Shown: positions 1 through 10,627 of the stretch, piece after piece
Layout: each line of letters starts with the position of its first letter
How positions within the stretch are numbered: position 1 is the stretch's first letter
Origin: Chelydra serpentina
Lineage: Eukaryota > Chordata > Testudines > Chelydridae
Assembly (NCBI GenBank): GCA_037349315.1
Contig: JBAIAC010000051.1
Location: 24,712,001 to 24,776,000, forward strand
Direction: 5' to 3'
DNA length: 64,000 nucleotides
Position numbers and translations under genes: made by a program
The notes under the pieces: model-generated
Seen by the model: the letters and a program-made list of their open reading frames with translations, nothing else
The model's database searches: none
Told to the model about the DNA's origin: nothing

Positions 1-630
1 AAGGATTTTTAAAAGTGCTATTATTTCTGTTTAAAGCCCCAACCCTGCAACCTGTTCCATGCATCCGGGCCCCACTGACTTCCAAAGAGTGTTGCCCGAG
101 TATAAGGATCCATCCGTGCAGAACAACATCGAATTTTGCATTTCTTTTCACATAGCAAGCGAGACTAGTCAGTTTCTCTTTTGTTTTTAGCTCACATCCA
201 CACTGAGATTTTAAAAGGATCAAAGGGAGTGTGGTGCTCAAACACCAATTCAATAGGTGTTGGGTGCCTAACTCCCTTGGGCTCATTTGAAAATCCCAGC
301 TGTAGACTATTTCATTTTCAGATTCTCATCTGCAATGCAGGGGAACATCTGTTTGTTAAGAAAATATTTCAGCTGTGTTTTTTGTAAACAGAAACAGTTT
401 ATGGTGATCTTAGTAAAAGTTTGTTTTCAGTGTCTCCTTTAATAGAATTACAATAAAAAAACCAATAATAACTTTTCCCTCCCAATCCCTAAGATTTCCT
501 CAGGGAAGCGCCTCATAGATCAACCTCCCTGAGTGACTTGGAACATCCCAGTGCCCATACGTCTTTGAAAAAAGACACCCAAGCCATACAGTCATTGGCA
601 TTTTTTAAAGTGAGATTTTTTTTCACTCAC
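1..630. other. No recognised feature
   Basis: No exon, RNA gene or complete repeat was identified. Phrases such as ACCCTGCAACC and CCCCACTGACTTCC look like old interspersed repeat text, but I cannot name the family. Confidence 0.4.
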
Positions 631-633
631 CCG

Positions 634-800
634 AAGCCGTGCAGTTAAGGGATAGTGCATTGGACTGGGAGTTAGGGGTCTGGGTTCTATCCCTGGCTGT
701 GTCACTGACGCCCTGTGTGGTCTTGGAAAATTCACAGAACCTCTCCATTTCCCCATGTGTAAAACAGGAATTTCACTTGCCTTCCTTTGTAACGTGCTCA
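634..800 (+). repeat. MIR-like ancient SINE
   Basis: It has a box-B-like GGTCTGGGTTCTATCCC followed by TGTGTCACTGACG, GTGTGGTCTTGG and the tail CCCATGTGTAAAACAGG. This order matches the MIR/CORE-SINE layout, although the copy is heavily diverged. Confidence 0.6.
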
Positions 801-1110
801 ATCACAAATTATTGGCTTGATAGCGTTCAATTATGTATCATGGAAGAATAATTCCTTCCATTGCAAGAGTTACTGTGCAGAATTCTATGGTCTGTGTTAT
901 GCAGGAGGTCAAACTCAATAATTATTATAATCAGTGTGGTCCTTTCAGGCCTTGAAATCTAGGACTCTGAGTCTATGTCTACACAGTAATAAAACACCCG
1001 TGGCTGGTCCTTTTCAGCTGACTAAGGCTCACTGGACTGAGGGGCTACAAAAATGCAGGGTACATGTTTAGGGCTGGGCTGGTGCCTGGGCTCTGGAAGC
1101 CCACAAGAGG

Positions 1111-2050
1111 GTATGTTTACACTGCCGTGTAAGACCGCGGTTCAAACTCAGGCTCAACCCTAACCCCCCTTCTGTCTACATACAAATCGTGCTAACCCAA
1201 AGCTCAGACGCAGGATACCAGGAGCCCAGTGGGGCGGAGGGTCCGAGCTTGAGTCAAGCTGAGACCCAGGGTTCAAGCCCTATTGCTTTGAAGGGTAGAT
1301 GCAGCCCCACTGGACTCATGCTCTGGGAGTTTGCCAAGAGTATCCCACAATTCAATGGGCCAACTTTCTTTGTCCTTTGGGCAGTCAAGTTTGGAGGACA
1401 ATCAAGTTTTCTCACACTGCACTACGAACAAAGGGATAGAGCTGCCACATTTTGGGAGGGTGCTAGAAAGTCTGGATATGGGTGGCTGGACTCGGGCTGG
1501 CATAATGCAGTGTAGACACTGGTGCCCCATGTCTGTGTTACGCAGAACCCAGGGTTCAACAATTCCTAACCTGGGGGTTACAAATCAATGCAAATGCTCA
1601 AGCCCTAGATTCATAGGCGCCAGCTTCCTCCGGGCCTGGGGGGGGTGCTCAACCCACCGCTTCACCCCAGGCCCTGCCCCCATCCGCCCCCTTCCCACAA
1701 ATCCCTATCCCCATCCTGCTTTTTCCTGCTCCCCCCATCCCTTTCCGCAAGCCCCCATCCTGCCCTTTTCTGCTCCCGCCCCATCCCTTGCCCCCCAAAT
1801 TCCACCCCCTCCCCTGAGCATACCGTCCCCACTCCTCCCCCTCCCTCTCCCCCCCAGAGCCTCCTTCATGCCTTAAAACAGCTGATTGTGGGGGGTGGGA
1901 GGCACTGGGAGTGGGGAGCTGGCTGCCGGTGGGTGCTCAGCACCCAGGCTGGAGCACCCACTGAGTCGGCGCCTATGCCCAGATTAACAAACCCAGGGTC
2001 TGCTAACTCAAGTTCTACTAACCTTGGGCTTACATTGCAGCACAGATGCA
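1111..2050 (+). repeat. Interspersed MITE-like repeat, interrupted by a hAT insertion
   Basis: The ends read GGTATGTTTACACTGC and GGGCTTACATTGCAGC. The sequence matches the reverse complement of 8404-8935, including TACTAACC/GGTTAG blocks and CCACATTTTGGGAGGGTGCT. It is split by the element at 1612-1977. Class is uncertain (DNA-transposon derivative suspected). Confidence 0.6.
1612..1977. mobile_element. hAT-like nonautonomous element nested in a repeat
   Basis: The 366-bp insertion has terminal inverted repeats CATAGGCGCC / GGCGCCTATG and flanking 8-bp duplications CCTAGATT (1604-1611) and CCCAGATT (1978-1985), one mismatch. The related repeat at 8404-8935 preserves the uninterrupted site. 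C-rich inside; the proline-rich frames here are not genes. A relative occurs inside 45961-46390. Confidence 0.8.
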
Positions 2051-2549
2051 CCCTAAAGTCAGGGCCGACTCCAGGCACCAGCAAAGGAAGCAGGTGCTTG
2101 GGGCGGCACATCTGAAGGGGCGGCATTCCGGCCATTCCTGGGGTGGCACATTTCAAGGGCAGCTCCGGCCACCACTTGGGGCGGCAAAAAAGCTAGAGCC
2201 ACACTAGAGTACACTTCGGAGGGCTCCTATAGATAGGGACATCAGGAAAATGAACTAAAGATGTGAATTAACTAAACCACATTAAACCCCTGTGTGGCTG
2301 CTGCTATTGAGAATTACAGTGGCCTTAATTCACTTTGGAAGTGAATCCAACTAACCCAATTTAAGGCCCCCTTTGCTCGGAACGAGGGTGCTTACGCAGG
2401 GGTTGAATGCGGTTTAACTAATGGTGTGGTGCTGTCAATCTGGACTGATCTGAGATACCTACTGCCCCCCCATTGACCAAGCCTCCCACTTCCTTCCCCC
2501 CTCCCGTCAGCCCCAGTCCCCCCCGACCCCCCTCATGTGGCTCCAGGTT
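2051..2549. other. Unassigned intergenic sequence
   Basis: It contains GGGGCGGCACATCTGAAGGG and GGGTGGCACATTTCAAGGGC as two near repeats around 2098-2160 and a MITE-like stretch, but nothing that can be named. It would be intron 1 of the candidate DYNLRB1 gene. Confidence 0.35.
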
Positions 2550-2960
2550 CCCCCCACTACTCCGGGCCCCGCCCATAACTCCAACCCCGGGGCTCACACA
2601 CGGGGGTCTCGAACTAACGCCCTAGGCTACGGCCCAGCCCCGCTGGCCCCGGCCGAAACGGCGGCCGCGCCCTCCACTCACCATGTTGGCGAATCTTCGC
2701 CTGAAGCAGCAGCCGGACCCCAGAGGCACACAGCTCCGTCACGGCGCCAGCACGCATGCGCGGCCCTGAGCCGGGGATGGGCAGCTCCGACATCCAATGA
2801 GCTGTGTCAGCCAAGCAGCAGGCGGGGTTTCGACTCAAGCCAAGGGAGGGGGTGTCGTCATTTCCGCCGCTGTTGGTTGCCTCAGAAGTGGGCGGGGGTG
2901 GAGAGAGGGCGGTTCCTCTGGTTGTTGAGGGTGAGGACGCCTAGGCGTTTCTTCGCTGGC
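2550..2960 (-). promoter_or_regulatory. DYNLRB1: CpG-island-like promoter, candidate DYNLRB1 promoter
   Basis: This block is strikingly richer in G+C and CpG than its surroundings. On the minus strand it carries an ATTGG (inverted CCAAT) near 2798, an NRF1-like GCATGCGC near 2755 and a GTGACG CRE-half site near 2740, all upstream of a likely first exon. In other amniotes DYNLRB1 lies just downstream of ITCH on the same strand, which is where this block sits. Assignment to DYNLRB1 rests on that gene order only. Confidence 0.5.
2682..2760 (-). CDS. DYNLRB1: Probable first exon of a minus-strand gene (DYNLRB1 candidate)
   Basis: The minus strand reads AAGATTCGCCAACATG|GTGAGTGG. The ATG at 2684-2682 abuts a consensus donor, so the exon would contribute only the start Met, or be wholly 5' UTR. 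DYNLRB1 encodes a small roadblock light chain of cytoplasmic dynein that begins MAEVEE, compatible with ATG|GCN splicing, but I found no matching second exon in 1-2680, so the remainder would lie off the left edge. The 5' boundary is a guess. The splice-like ATG is seen; the gene name is inferred. Confidence 0.4.
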
Positions 2961-2969
2961 TGCGGGGAC

Positions 2970-3260
2970 CACAGGCGGCTGGGGTGCTGGGGGGGCCACA
3001 GGAGTCTGGGGATGCTGGCTGGGGGGGCCACAGGAGTCTGGGGATGCTGGCTGGGGGCGGTACTTTGGCCGGGGGGGCTGCATGGGGTGCTGGCTGGGGG
3101 GGCCACAGGAGTCTGGGGGTGCTGGCTTGGGGACTGCCTGGGGTGCTGGTTGGGGGGGCATACGGGTCTGGGGGACTGGCTGGGGTGCAGAGGGTGGGCA
3201 CGGGTCTGGGGGGCTGGCTGGGGAAGGCACAGGGGCCTGGCTAGGGGGGCCGCAGGTCTG
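2970..3260. repeat. GC-rich minisatellite-like tandem repeat
   Basis: About 30-bp degenerate units built on GGGGGGCCACAGGAGTCTGG and GATGCTGGCTGGGGG recur from 2990 to 3250. The long open frames on both strands here are repeat-driven low-complexity translations. The array sits immediately beside the CpG-rich promoter block. Confidence 0.75.
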
Positions 3261-3429
3261 GGGGGGCCTGTTTTGTAGGGTCCCTCCCTCGCCCTTGTGG
3301 ACACTTCTGGGCCAACTAGAGTCTTGGGATCATCTAGTCTGAGCTCCTGCCTTGCCCATTTCAGAGTGCCAAGCCGGAGCCCTGCCTGAAGTCCTACCGG
3401 GCGGGTGAGACCAAGTGGCATGGCTAAGA

Positions 3430-3660
3430 AGACACCCCCCTCCAAAAGGCATCACAGTCCTGGAGAGACATTCTGGAGGCTGATTGTTCAGTCGTGCCTC
3501 TTGACAGTCAAGACACATGGGCCCCCAACACACGCGCTCTTGCCGCTTGTTGAGGGTGGTTTAATTATGTCCATGGGAGAGCTCTCTCCCATCGGCATAG
3601 AGCAGCTACACGGGAGATCTTACAGCAGTGCAGCTGGAAGATCTCTAGAATAGACATAGC
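3430..3660 (+). repeat. Harbinger-like MITE fragment
   Basis: GTTGAGGGTGGTTTAATTAT, GGGAGAGCTCTCTCCCAT and GGCATAGAGCAGCTACACGG match the inner part of the MITE at 56507-56989. Termini are not clear. A MIR-like tail (ACAATGGGGATAATAGCAC) follows at 3676-3745. Confidence 0.6.
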
Positions 3661-3747
3661 CTTTGTGTGTTAATTTTCATTCTGTACAATGGGGATAATA
3701 GCACTTGTGTTGTGAGGATAAATACATTTAAGATTGAGAGAAGCTTA

Positions 3748-3997
3748 GGCCTTGTCTACACTACAGGGGAAATTCAATCTAAGCTACGCAATTTGAGTTA
3801 TGTGAATAGCGTAACTCAAATCGACATAGTGTAGACTCTCCCGTCGACTCCCCTTACTCTTCTCGATCTGGTGGAGTACAGGAGTTGACAGGAGAGTGTC
3901 TGTGGTTGATTTAGTGGGTCTTCACTAGACCCGCTAAATCGACCGCTGATGCATCGATTGCTGCTCCTGGATCCCCCCACACAGTGTAGATAAGCCC
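3748..3997. mobile_element. Palindromic MITE (PIF/Harbinger-like), copy 1
   Basis: Terminal repeats GGCCTTGTCTACACTAC and GTGTAGATAAGCCC enclose an imperfect palindrome containing CTCCCGTCGACTCCCC and TAAATCGACCGCTGATGC. Flanking triplets are TTA and TCA, a possible eroded 3-bp duplication. Same family as 52215-52508. Confidence 0.7.
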
Positions 3998-4135
3998 TCA
4001 GGTACTATGGGAAGAATGGGGGCCATAGATGTACCTAAATAGATAGATAGCTGGTTTCCCAGGCTCAAGGAATGACCATGCTGTTAGCCTCATGGAAGAA
4101 AATTCACTCTTTGGGATAAGACTGAGAAGGCAATG

Positions 4136-5412
4136 TACATAAGAATGGCCCTGGGACTGGGTCAAACCAAAGGTCCATCTAGCCCAGTATCCTGTCTTAT
4201 GATAGTGGCCGGTGCCAGGTGCCCCTGAGGGAATGAACAGAGCAGGTAATCAAGTTATCCATCCCCTGTCGCTCATTCCCAGCTTCTGGCAAACAGGGAC
4301 ACCATTCCTGCCCATCCTGGCTAATAGTCATTGATGGACCTATCCTCCATGAATTTATCTAGTTCTTTTTTGAACCCTGTTATGGTCTTGGCCTTCACAA
4401 CATCCCCAGGCAAGGAATTCCACAAGTTGACTGCATTGTGTGAAGAAATACTTCCTCTTATTTGTTTTAAACCTGTTGCCTATTAATTTCATTTGGTAAC
4501 CCCTAGTTCTTGTTTCAGAGTGGTAGCCGTGTTAGTCCGCATCAGCAAAAACAACGAGGAGTCCTTGTTCTTGTGTTATGAGAGGGAGTAAACAACACTT
4601 GCTTATCTACTTTCTTTACTTTTCGGTCATGATTTTATAGACCTCAATCATATCTTCCCTTAGCCATCTCTTTTACAAACTGAAAAGTCCTAGTTTTATT
4701 AATCTCTCCTCATATGGAAGCCGTTCCATACCCATAATAATTTTTGTTGCTCTTTTCTGAACCTTTTCTAATTCCAATATCTCTTTTTTGAGATGGGGTG
4801 ACCACATCTGCACACAGTATTCAAGATGTGTGCGTACCATGGATTTACATAGAGGCAACATGATATTTTCTGTGCTAATATCTATCCCTTTCTTAATTAT
4901 TCCCAGCATTCTGTTCGCTTTTTTGACTGCTGCTGCACATTAAGTGGATGTTTTCAGAGAACTATCCACAATGACTCCAAGATCTCTTTCTTGAGTGGTA
5001 ACAGCTAATTTAGACTCCATCATTTTATATGTATAGTTGGGATTATGCTTTCCAATGTGCATTACTTTGCATTTATCAACATTAAATTTAATTTGCCTTT
5101 TTGTTGCCCAGTCACCCAATTTTGAGAGATCCTTTTGTAGCTCTTCGCAGTCTGCCTGGGTCTTAACTATCTTTAGTAATTTTATATCATCTGCAAATTT
5201 TGCCACCTCACTGTTTACCCCTTTTTCCAGATCATTTATGAATATGTTGAATAGGACTAGTCCCAGAACAGACCCCTGGGGGACACCACTATTTACCTCT
5301 CTCCATTCTGAAAACTGACCATTTATACCTACCCTTTGTTTCCTATCTTTCAACCAGTTACTAATCCATGAGAGCACCTTCCCTCTTATCCCGTGGCAGC
5401 TTACTTTGCGTA
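4136..5412 (-). mobile_element. CR1 LINE fragment with reverse-transcriptase remnants
   Basis: In two frames the minus strand encodes CR1 reverse transcriptase: [20 protein letters not shown] and KFADDIKLL (the F-A-D-D catalytic box) in 5377-4940, then HLEYCVQMWSPHLKKEI in 4909-4673. The 3' end reads GGTCCATCTAGCCCAGTATC on the plus strand. It is broken by frameshifts, 5'-truncated and interrupted by a Penelope scrap at 4513-4566. Confidence 0.9.
4513..4566 (+). mobile_element. Penelope-like fragment nested in CR1
   Basis: The 54-bp piece, starting TTTCAGAGTGGTAGCCGTGT, matches the terminal repeat at 46534 and 57408. It is flanked by GTTCTTG at 4506-4512 and 4567-4573. Removing it and one copy restores the usual CR1 text CTAGTTCTTGTGTTATG. 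Confidence 0.8.
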
Positions 5413-5701
5413 AAGGCCATATGGCAGAATTCAGCTCTGGAGTACCAGTCCACTGACTAGGGAAATGCCTTATTTACCATGGCTGAGTTTAGTTTATGAA
5501 GTCTCATTCTGTTTCATATTCTGACCACATTCTATCGCTGCCATTGATTGGAACAGTTCATTATTTCTGTAAATGAGTGTTTTAGTCACCAGGTTGTTCA
5601 CAGAATCCTGAATAGTGGTGCAAATAACTACCAGGGAGAACAACCATGCCAGAAAGGAGGCCTGCCACCATTTTGAAGAGCTCCCATATATTATCTATTA
5701 C
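5413..5701. other. No recognised feature
   Basis: The sequence between the CR1 fragment and the hAT element has no exon-like or repeat signature that I can identify. Confidence 0.4.
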
Positions 5702-5709
5702 ACTGTGGA

Positions 5710-6327
5710 TAGGGCCCTACCAAATTCACAGTCCATTTTGGTCAATTACACCGTCATAGGATTTTTAAAATTGTAAGTTTCATGACTTCAGGTATTTAAA
5801 TCTGAAATTTCAGGGTGTTGTAATTGTAGGAGTCCTGACCCAAAAAGGAGTTGTTGGGGGTCACAAGGTTATTGTGTTGTGGGGGGCGGGGGTTGTGGTG
5901 ATTCTACCTTTACTTCTGCGCTGCTGCGGGCGGTGGTGCTGCTCTCAGAGCTGGGCAACTGGAAAGTGGCAGCTGCAGGCTGGGAGCCCAGCTCTGAAGG
6001 CAGAGCTGCCACCGGCAGTAGCGCAGATGTAAGGATGGCATGGGCTGGTATTGCCACCCTTACTTCTGCGCTGCTGCTGGCGGGGTGCTGCCTTCAGAGC
6101 TGGGCTCCGGCCACCCTGTTCTGAAGTCAACACAGAAGTAAAGGTGACAATACTGTGACCCCCCTAAAATAACCTTGTGATCCCCCTGCAACTCCCTTTT
6201 GGGTCAGGACCCCCAGTTTGAGAAATGCTGGTCTTTGCCATGAAATCTGTATAGTATAGGGTAAAAGCACAGTAAAGACCAGATTTCACGGTCCGTTTTT
6301 CGTGGCCATGAATTTGGTAGGGCCCTA
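5710..6327. mobile_element. hAT-like element, TIR TAGGGCCCTACCAAATTCA, copy 1
   Basis: The 618-bp element has terminal inverted repeats TAGGGCCCTACCAAATTCA and its complement, with flanking ACTGTGGA (5702-5709) and ACTATGGA (6328-6335), an 8-bp duplication with one mismatch. Inside are repeated CTTTACTTCTGCGCTGCTG and AGAGCTGGGC motifs and no transposase. Two further copies are at 18035 and 23807. Confidence 0.88.
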
Positions 6328-6335
6328 ACTATGGA

Positions 6336-7245
6336 GTCATAGGACAATCGTAAATTTCGTTGATCTTTTGAAACAGAAGAGGGCACACCTATTTCAAACG
6401 CTTTGGTCACATGGCATTGTTTCTGTTCTCTGATTGGAAGATGTGTCACACTGCCCGAACATCAAACAGAGCCAGGCAACATTGCTTGAAACTTTGAAAG
6501 TTCAATGAAAAAATCAAAAAAATATTTTTGCAAAAATGTTTTCACCCTTTTTTGATCAGCTCTAATAACGAATATTGAATGCTCATTGTAATTAATTTGC
6601 AAACAAATTAGAGACTGAAATGCAATCATTCTCACCAAACAAGTGAATAAAAATCACAACGGGGTGACACGTAATTTATGAACAATAAAAATCCACTAAA
6701 TTTGTAGGAGAAATTATTTGTAATGAATAATTCATCCAGCTCTCCCAGTCAGGAGACACATGATCAGCTTAGCCATTATTTTTTCAGCACAGAAAGAGAA
6801 TGCAAAAGCGCCATGCTGCATGCTCAGTTCCAGGCATCTAAGCCATCAGGATTCTCACAGCTCCCACGGCGCATTCTAGTCAAATCCTCCACCATCTGCA
6901 ATGAGCAGGGAAATACTGAAGTTACATCCAGGGATGGGGAGATTAATGGACTCAGTTCCTTTATCAAACTGCCTGCAGAATCTAGAGTAACCATATAAAA
7001 GCCCCGGGCCATCCCCTCCTGAGCGTCACCGCATTGCACAGATAATCACCTTCTGCACGGACCTTGAGCTACTACACATGTTGGGAATTCATCTCCCCCA
7101 GCATTTCCTGTAATGATACAGGGGTAGGGGCTGCCCTTGCACAACATGAGGGGGTGTCAGCAGACTCTTCCCATTCCCTCTCTGCATTCAAACAGCAGAC
7201 CAGGAACTCTCCAGAGTGCCCAAGAAAGCCACGTACCGACCTGTA
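6336..7245. other. Unassigned intergenic sequence
   Basis: Mostly AT-rich sequence, with ACAAGTGAATAAAAATCAC near 6640 and CAGCTCTCCCAGTCAGG near 6740. No gene, RNA or repeat boundary was recognised. Confidence 0.4.
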
Positions 7246-8400
7246 CTGTAACTTGTTCTTTGAGATGTGGGTGCAGACGTGTATTCCATTTAGGGGTGTG
7301 CACGCCTAGCGCCCTGAAGCCGGAGAACTCTGCCAGCAGTACCCATCGGGGCAGCACTTGTGCCCTCTGGTCCTGTAGCCCCTCCCATGGCTATTGAAGG
7401 GCATCACCACCCTGGCCCCCCCTTTGTTCCTCTGCATTGTACATTAAGAGTTGAAACTCTGGTGCAGAGGGGATGGGTCGTGGAATACACATCTGCACCT
7501 ACAACTTGGAGAACCACAGTTCTAGAACAGGTAGGTAACCGTTTATTTCTTCTTCAAGTACTTACAGGTGTATATTACACTCTGGTGACTCACAAGCCAG
7601 ATTGGTAGGAGGTGGGACTGAGTGTAAGTAAAGAATGACTATAGAACTAACTGCCTTCCCCAAGTTTGCATCTGATCTAGATGCAGCTGTAATACCATAG
7701 TGCTTGGTAAAAGTATGTACGGAAGAGCAGGTAGCAACTCTGCATTTCTTCAATATCTAAACACCGCTGAGGAATGCAACTGAAGTTGCTTGGGTCCTCG
7801 GTTGCGGGAGCCCGTAGCCTCTGTAAAGGCGTGGTCTGAGCTACTCCATAAGCCGTTGTAATTCAGGAAGTTATCCACCTGGAAATCATTTGCACGGAAA
7901 CCACCTGACCCTTAATTCGATCCACATAGGAGACAAAAAGTCAAGGTGACGAATGAAATGGTTTAGTCCTCTCCAAATAAAAACGCCAAGCATCATCTCA
8001 CATCCAGTGTAGGCGCTGCTCATCTGCGTTTGAATGCGGTTAGGAAAGAATACTGGTAAGTATATTATGTGGCTCAGGTGTAACTCTGAAACCACTTGAG
8101 ACAAAAATTATGGCTGCAGCTATAGAGCCACTTTGTCTTTGAAAAACTGCATATCTGGGGGCTGTGCCATTAAGGCCTGCGGCTCACTTACTCGCCTTGC
8201 AGATGTCAAAGCAACAAGACAGACAGAACAGCCCGGTAGAGGAAAAAGGTGCAATTTTACATGCTGGACCATGTAAGTTCATGTAGCCAAGTGACCTAAG
8301 AACTTTAGGCATACACAGATCGTAGTTGAAGGGTGAGAGTGGAGGAACAGACAGGTGACAAATTGCATGAAATTGTTCCTTTGGCAGAAACACCCTCATG
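7246..8400 (-). mobile_element. Possible DIRS-type terminal region, diverged
   Basis: ACTTGTTCTTTGAGATG, AGTACCCATCGGGGCAGC and TTCTTCTTCAAGTACTTACA parallel the left end of the better supported DIRS copy (33200-33520: ACTTGTTCTCTGAATTG, AGTACGCATTGGACAGCC, TTCTTCTTCGAGTGCTTGC). No coding domain is visible. The right boundary is approximate. Confidence 0.45.
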
Positions 8401-8403
8401 CTG

Positions 8404-8935
8404 GCAGGTATGTCTACACTACAACGTAAGCCCAGGGTTGGTAGAACTCCAGTTAGCAGCCCCTGGGTTTGTTAATCTAGGGTTTGAAAATTTACACTCA
8501 TTTGTAACCCCAGGTTAGGAATTGTTGAACCCTGGGTCCCAAGCTAGGGCTCCAGTGTCTAAGCTGCATTATGTAGGCCTGAGTCCAACCACCCATATCC
8601 CAGACTTCCTAGCACCCTCCCAAAATGTGGCTGCTCTAAGCCCTTTGTTCGTGGTGCAGTGTGGGAAAACTTGACTGTTCACCAAATTGGACAAAGGAAG
8701 GTGGCCCATGGGATTGTGGGATACTTTTGGTGGATTCCCAGAGCACAAGTCCAATGGGGCTGGTTCTACAAAGTGAAGCGATAGGGCTTGAACCCTGGGT
8801 TCTGGCTTGACTCAGGCTCAGCCCCGCCACCCCATGGGGTCCTGGTACTATGGATTGAAGCCCTGGCTGGTTAGCATGATTTGTATGTAGACAGAAGAGG
8901 AGTTGGCTTGAGCCTGAATTCAAACTGTGAGATAA
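8404..8935 (-). repeat. Interspersed MITE-like repeat, uninterrupted copy
   Basis: It is the reverse-orientation relative of 1111-2050, starting GGTATGTCTACACTACAACG. TTGTTAATCTAGGGTTTG at about 8469-8486 is the empty counterpart of the hAT insertion site at 1604-1985. No coding capacity. Confidence 0.6.
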
Positions 8936-10241
8936 CGGAAACAGAAAATGGTTGCCTTGCCAATAAAACAAACACGCTTTAAAGAGACATCATGTAATCT
9001 TAGCAGGATCCAAGCTTTGTCTACAGTAATTGTCTCACCTTCAACTACTTCTCACTGTCCTCAACTCACATGGCTGGGGATCCACTGTTCTTAGATGCAA
9101 AGAGCCTTTTGGTTCCCTCAGAGATGGATAATCAGATACCCTTCTGCGGCTCCTTGTATTCCCCAAAGTTCATTGTCTTTGTCTCAAGAGTCAAGATAAC
9201 CCCCTGGGTTCAAATGTGCGGTCGACATGCTGGTTCCTTAGCCTCCTGATAACTAGTATGTGTTTCCCGCAGATGCAGATGATCTGCCCACTGAGTCTGG
9301 CAAGACCCTGCTCAGTTTACATCAGAGACGCAGGCAAAGCAGCATTCCTTTGTCTAGGACAAGCTTGCTTACCCAGTCTGCCCCTAAAACAAAAGAATTT
9401 CCAGCACATCTACATAACTCCTTACACACCATAACTCCTTACACACATATATCCTGTGGTGTCATTAACGATCTGCATGTCACCAGCTTTCCTCTGATCC
9501 TTCACACCGCATGCTTTACAGCTCAGTGTGAGGACAGCAATGCAGCAGGTTTGGTGAGTGCGTCAGTTCTGATTGGAGTCACAGTTGACACGAAGGGTAG
9601 CTTAGGGTTCCACTGGCCATGGCCAGGAATTAGCCCTTGAGCTTTAGAAAGAAGCAACTCTAATATTGGCACCCAAGTGCCCTGAAGGACAAGAGGACAG
9701 CGTCCCGCTGGCCCTTCTGCACTCAACAGGCACTTGTCTGGGGGTCTGACGAATACACTGGTTGGCCAGCCGCGAGGCCCAGGTGCAACTGTCTCTGAGG
9801 CATTGTGCATCCAAGACAAGGGGAAGAGACGAGGAGGGCTGAGGAATGTAACTGGGGAACGACCAGCAGGTGCTGGCAGCCGGGCCCCTGGAGAGAAATG
9901 TCAGGCCCTGGCAGATGAGACGTGTATAGGATGGTGGTAGGGGGGGATTGCAGCCATAAGGGGATGCCTGGAACAAGGACCAGAAAGGGAGGAGGAGACA
10001 TAGGTGAGGCCAGCAGCCTGGCTCAGCCAGAGCAATGGAAAATGCAGGTTCTCGGCTCAACCAATTGCAGCCCTCACACATTCAGCACTTAGTGAACACA
10101 GCTGAATGGGATTGAAGCGCAATGCTGCCTCCTAGTGAGCTATCCACAGAGGGACTGTCAGAGGCATTGTAACTATTAATACTCGTCTCCATACAAGACC
10201 TTGTACCCTGGGCCTGACACATCCCAAACACAAACATGGAG
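8936..10241. other. Unassigned intergenic sequence
   Basis: Mixed sequence without exon signals. CTCCTTACACACCATAACTC and its near repeat around 9418-9445 form a small direct duplication. 9640-10080 is GC-richer, and its several overlapping frames on both strands have no recognisable protein. Confidence 0.35.
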
Positions 10242-10413
10242 GGATGGCTCAGTGGTTTGAGCATTGGCCTGCTAAACCCAGGGTTGTAAATTCAATCCCT
10301 GAGGGGGCCATTTAGGGATCTGGGGCAAAAATTGGGGATTGGTCCTTCTTTGAACAGGGGGTTGGACTAGATGACCTCCTAAGGTCCCTTCCAACCCTGA
10401 TATTCTATGATCC
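10242..10413 (+). mobile_element. Tortoise/Cry-type tRNA-derived SINE, copy 1
   Basis: The tRNA-like head GGATGGCTCAGTGGTTTGAG (box A) and GGTTGTAAATTCAATCC (box B) is followed by GGCCATTTAGGGATCTGGGG and a CR1-like 3' tail, GGTTGGACTAGATGACCTCC to TTCTATGATCC. This design is characteristic of cryptodiran turtles and depends on CR1 machinery for movement. Confidence 0.9.
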
Positions 10414-10627
10414 TTTCCCCTAGTGCTGACATGCAGGGGCCAACATAATAGTTATTTAACAGCCTAGAGAAAAGTTACACCGCAGTTTAGGACAGGAAGT
10501 GAAGAACACAGTATCTAGTCAGTGAAACTACAGAAGCAGTTTTAGGCAGGAAGAATGTAATTACTCGAAATGCAGTTTGAACAAGTCACGCAGTGGGGGG
10601 GAATCCTACACCTGAAAAAAACACCAT

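Noticed and set aside
1331..2115. Long proline-rich frames (181 and 156 codons)
   Set aside because: They fall in the C-rich interior of a hAT-like insertion and its host repeat; low-complexity composition and no splice or conservation evidence.
2535..3445. Several long frames on both strands (up to 247 codons)
   Set aside because: They translate the GC-rich minisatellite and CpG island; overlapping frames on both strands are expected from such composition.
9523..10081. Overlapping 98-, 145- and 92-codon minus-strand frames
   Set aside because: No motif, no splice signals, and similar frames on the other strand; no support as a gene.
10242..10300. tRNA gene
   Set aside because: Box A and B are present but they head a SINE with a CR1-like tail; there is no complete cloverleaf.
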